Shown here one piece after another: positions 4,984 through 6,259 of a stretch of 6,259 nt of DNA (position 1 is the stretch's first letter; each line of letters opens with the position of its first letter). The notes under the pieces were generated by a model, which worked only from the letters and a program-made list of their open reading frames with translations, had not been told where the DNA came from and searched no databases. The translations under genes and the position numbers were made by a program. The stretch lies in contig JACPQI010000014.1 of assembly GCA_016190545.1 (NCBI GenBank), forward strand, positions 1 to 6,259, given 5' to 3'. The DNA comes from Chloroflexota bacterium. GTDB lineage: Bacteria; Chloroflexota; Dehalococcoidia; SHYB01; JACPQI01.

Positions 4984-5421
4984 ATGATTCTGGGTATGGA
5001 CCATACGAGCCTTACTGTAAGCGACTTGGACCGCTCCATCGACTTCTACAGCCGCTGTTTCGGCTTCAAGGTCGCTCGGCGCTCAGATAGCGGCAGCCCA
5101 TCGACGAGCGTAATTGTCGGCTACGAGGGAGTGCGCCTGAAGATCGCCCACATCGTGCTGGGGGCGGCTGATGTGGAGCTTATCGAATATGTGCACCCCA
5201 AGGGGGAGCACCGTCCCGTCCTGGAGACCAAGGATGTGGGCACGCCTCACCTCTGCTTCGCCACCGACGACATCCAGGCCGAGTATAAGCGCCTGCGTAA
5301 GCTGGGAATCCGCTTTAAGAGCGTTCCGCAAGTGAACCCCAAGGGGACTGGGGCCGTCTACGGCCTGGACCCTGACGGAATCACCTTCGAACTGGTCCAG
5401 AGGGTACCGAAAGGCGGATAA
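4984..5421 (+). CDS. VOC-family (glyoxalase/dioxygenase-fold) protein
   Basis: The 145-residue protein has two beta-alpha-beta-beta-beta modules of the vicinal oxygen chelate fold. Module 1 runs about 1-70 (MDHTSLTVSDLDRSIDFYSR to VELIEYV) and module 2 about 86-140 (TPHLCFATDDIQAEYKRL to GLDPDGITFELVQ). Likely metal ligands are H7, E68 (or E65), H89 and E136, one at each expected place, so it probably binds a divalent metal. Members include lactoylglutathione lyase, methylmalonyl-CoA epimerase, ring-cleavage dioxygenases and fosfomycin or bleomycin resistance proteins. The sequence does not allow a choice. Length is closest to one-domain epimerase/lyase types. ATG 4984 is preceded by GAGGTAGGA a few bases upstream, and an in-frame ATG at 4996 is the alternative. 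The gene converges on the FAH-family gene (16 nt between stops), and proximity suggests a shared catabolic role. Confidence 0.92.
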   Translation: MILGMDHTSLTVSDLDRSIDFYSRCFGFKVARRSDSGSPSTSVIVGYEGVRLKIAHIVLGAADVELIEYVHPKGEHRPVLETKDVGTPHLCFATDDIQAEYKRLRKLGIRFKSVPQVNPKGTGAVYGLDPDGITFELVQRVPKGG

Positions 5422-5437
5422 CCGCGCCGCCCCCTGG

Positions 5438-6259
5438 TCACTTTCCGCGTGAACGAAGTTTAGGCGACCGATAGGGCGGTTGCGGCCCTATGGTGTTGCG
5501 GAGCACGCCTATCCCTTCGATCTCCAGCTCCACCACATCGCCGGGCCTGACCCAACGTTCGTGGTCCACCGCGCACGCGCCGTGGGGCGGGCCGGCTGCA
5601 AGAAAGTCCCCTGGCTGCAACTCTTCTTCCATGGAAGCGTATTCAATGAGCTCCTGCCACGTCCAGTACATAGGCTTGGTGCTGCCGTCAAACCACGCTT
5701 CCTTGTTCACCCTGACCGTCATTCGCAGGTTGGTGGGGTCGATTTCATCGGGCGTGACCAAGACCGGGCCCATGATGTTGCAGGCGTCCTTGCTCTTGCC
5801 TGGCCCCATCCAGGGGAACCCACCGGGAACGTCACGACAACTCACATCGTTGAAGATAGTGAAACCGCCTATGTGGCTCGCAGCCTGGTCTTTGCGGATG
5901 TTCTTGCCCCTCCGCCCGATATAAAGGCCCAGCTCAAGCTCGCAGTCGAGCTTCTTGGTGTAGCTGGGCCACGGGATCTCCATGTCAGGGCTTATGACAG
6001 TCGCTGGGTTGCCCTTGTAGTAGAAAGGGGTCTCAAACCAGATGTCCGGCTTTGGCCCCAGGTTGCGGGTGGCGTGCTGCTCAAAGCTGAAGAAGTCCCT
6101 GATGGAGGTTGGCCGTGGCACCGGGGCCAGGAGTTTCACCTCGTTCCGACTAAACACCAGCTTGCCGTCTCGGATGTCCTCGTTGCCCACCGCCTTGGCA
6201 TATTCAATGGCCTGGGTGGCGGCATCGCGGGTGTGTTCACCACCTTCCAAGTACTGGAC
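5438..6259 (-). CDS. Fumarylacetoacetate hydrolase (FAH) family protein, N-terminus cut by window edge
   Basis: The frame stays open to the right edge, so the real start lies outside. A TTG at 6250 inside it is not a credible start. The 273 visible residues contain VKLLAPVPRPTSIRDFFSFE (about 41-60), the metal-binding LDCELELGLYIG (about 104-115, ligands E107 and E109), GGFTIFNDVSCRD with D138, WTWQELIEYAS, GDFLAAGPPHG and the closing RPGDVVELEIEGIGVLRNTIG. These are the hallmarks of the FAH fold, which uses Mg or Ca to hydrolyse or decarboxylate beta-keto or enol acids (fumarylacetoacetate, acylpyruvates, oxaloacetate, 2-hydroxyhepta-dienedioate). FAxFExH-type sites often report hydrolysis in aromatic breakdown, but the substrate is not determined. 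GPPHG replaces the more usual GTP/GTV turn. It is cytosolic. It converges on the VOC gene with 16 nt between stops and no clear terminator. Confidence 0.92.
   Translation of the reverse strand, partial: VQYLEGGEHTRDAATQAIEYAKAVGNEDIRDGKLVFSRNEVKLLAPVPRPTSIRDFFSFEQHATRNLGPKPDIWFETPFYYKGNPATVISPDMEIPWPSYTKKLDCELELGLYIGRRGKNIRKDQAASHIGGFTIFNDVSCRDVPGGFPWMGPGKSKDACNIMGPVLVTPDEIDPTNLRMTVRVNKEAWFDGSTKPMYWTWQELIEYASMEEELQPGDFLAAGPPHGACAVDHERWVRPGDVVELEIEGIGVLRNTIGPQPPYRSPKLRSRGK

Noticed and set aside
4822..5039. Two short minus-strand frames of 60 codons upstream of and overlapping the DUF35 gene
   Set aside because: They overlap each other, the VOC start and the DUF35 start, have no ribosome site I could support, and show no domain.

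Overview
This looks like a GC-rich (roughly 60% by eye) bacterial chromosome segment, densely packed with short metabolic genes on both strands. Most genes have recognisable Shine-Dalgarno (SD) sites, and two textbook sigma-70 type promoters are visible. The gene mix is a degenerate PP2C-like protein, a universal stress protein, a KDPG aldolase, a thiolase-like/DUF35 pair, a dUTPase of the Dcd superfamily, a VOC protein and an FAH-family enzyme. It reminds me of uncultured Chloroflexota (Dehalococcoidia/SAR202-type), but that placement is a low-confidence inference from family content. No rRNA, tRNA, insertion sequence, CRISPR array or phage structural gene was seen.

Layout. (1) 1-228 (+): a small Cys/His protein. 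It is followed by about 200 nt of non-coding DNA with two hairpins and a strong intrinsic terminator (363-405). (2) 429-1088 (-): a PP2C-fold protein that has lost most metal ligands, diverging from 1241-1711 (+), a universal stress protein. Their promoters lie back to back (-35 boxes at 1146-1151 and 1168-1173) and fix the true starts of both genes. (3) 1718-2362 (+): a KDPG/KHG aldolase, co-directional and 6 nt after the stress-protein gene. (4) A minus-strand run, in transcription order: DUF35 OB-fold/zinc-ribbon protein (4873-4385), thiolase-like protein (4398-3202, overlapping by 14 nt), dUTPase-like protein (3197-2664, 4-nt gap) and, after 91 nt, a 67-residue KOW-motif protein (2572-2369). 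(5) 4984-5421 (+): a VOC-fold protein, divergent from the DUF35 gene across a 110-nt region with two small palindromes. (6) 5438-6259 (-): a fumarylacetoacetate-hydrolase-family enzyme, cut by the right window edge.

How they may work together. Thiolase-like plus DUF35 proteins usually form a complex acting on acyl-CoA carbon-carbon bonds. With a VOC protein and an FAH-family hydrolase next door, the right half reads as a small catabolic cluster for organic or aromatic-derived acids; the substrate is not readable from sequence. The left half couples a stress protein to a sugar-acid aldolase under one promoter, opposite a probable pseudophosphatase. I do not see a clearly new biological system. 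The best candidates for unusual biology are the pseudophosphatase, the structured non-coding stretch before the terminator, the atypical thiolase/DUF35 pair, and the dUTPase lacking the deaminase glutamate.
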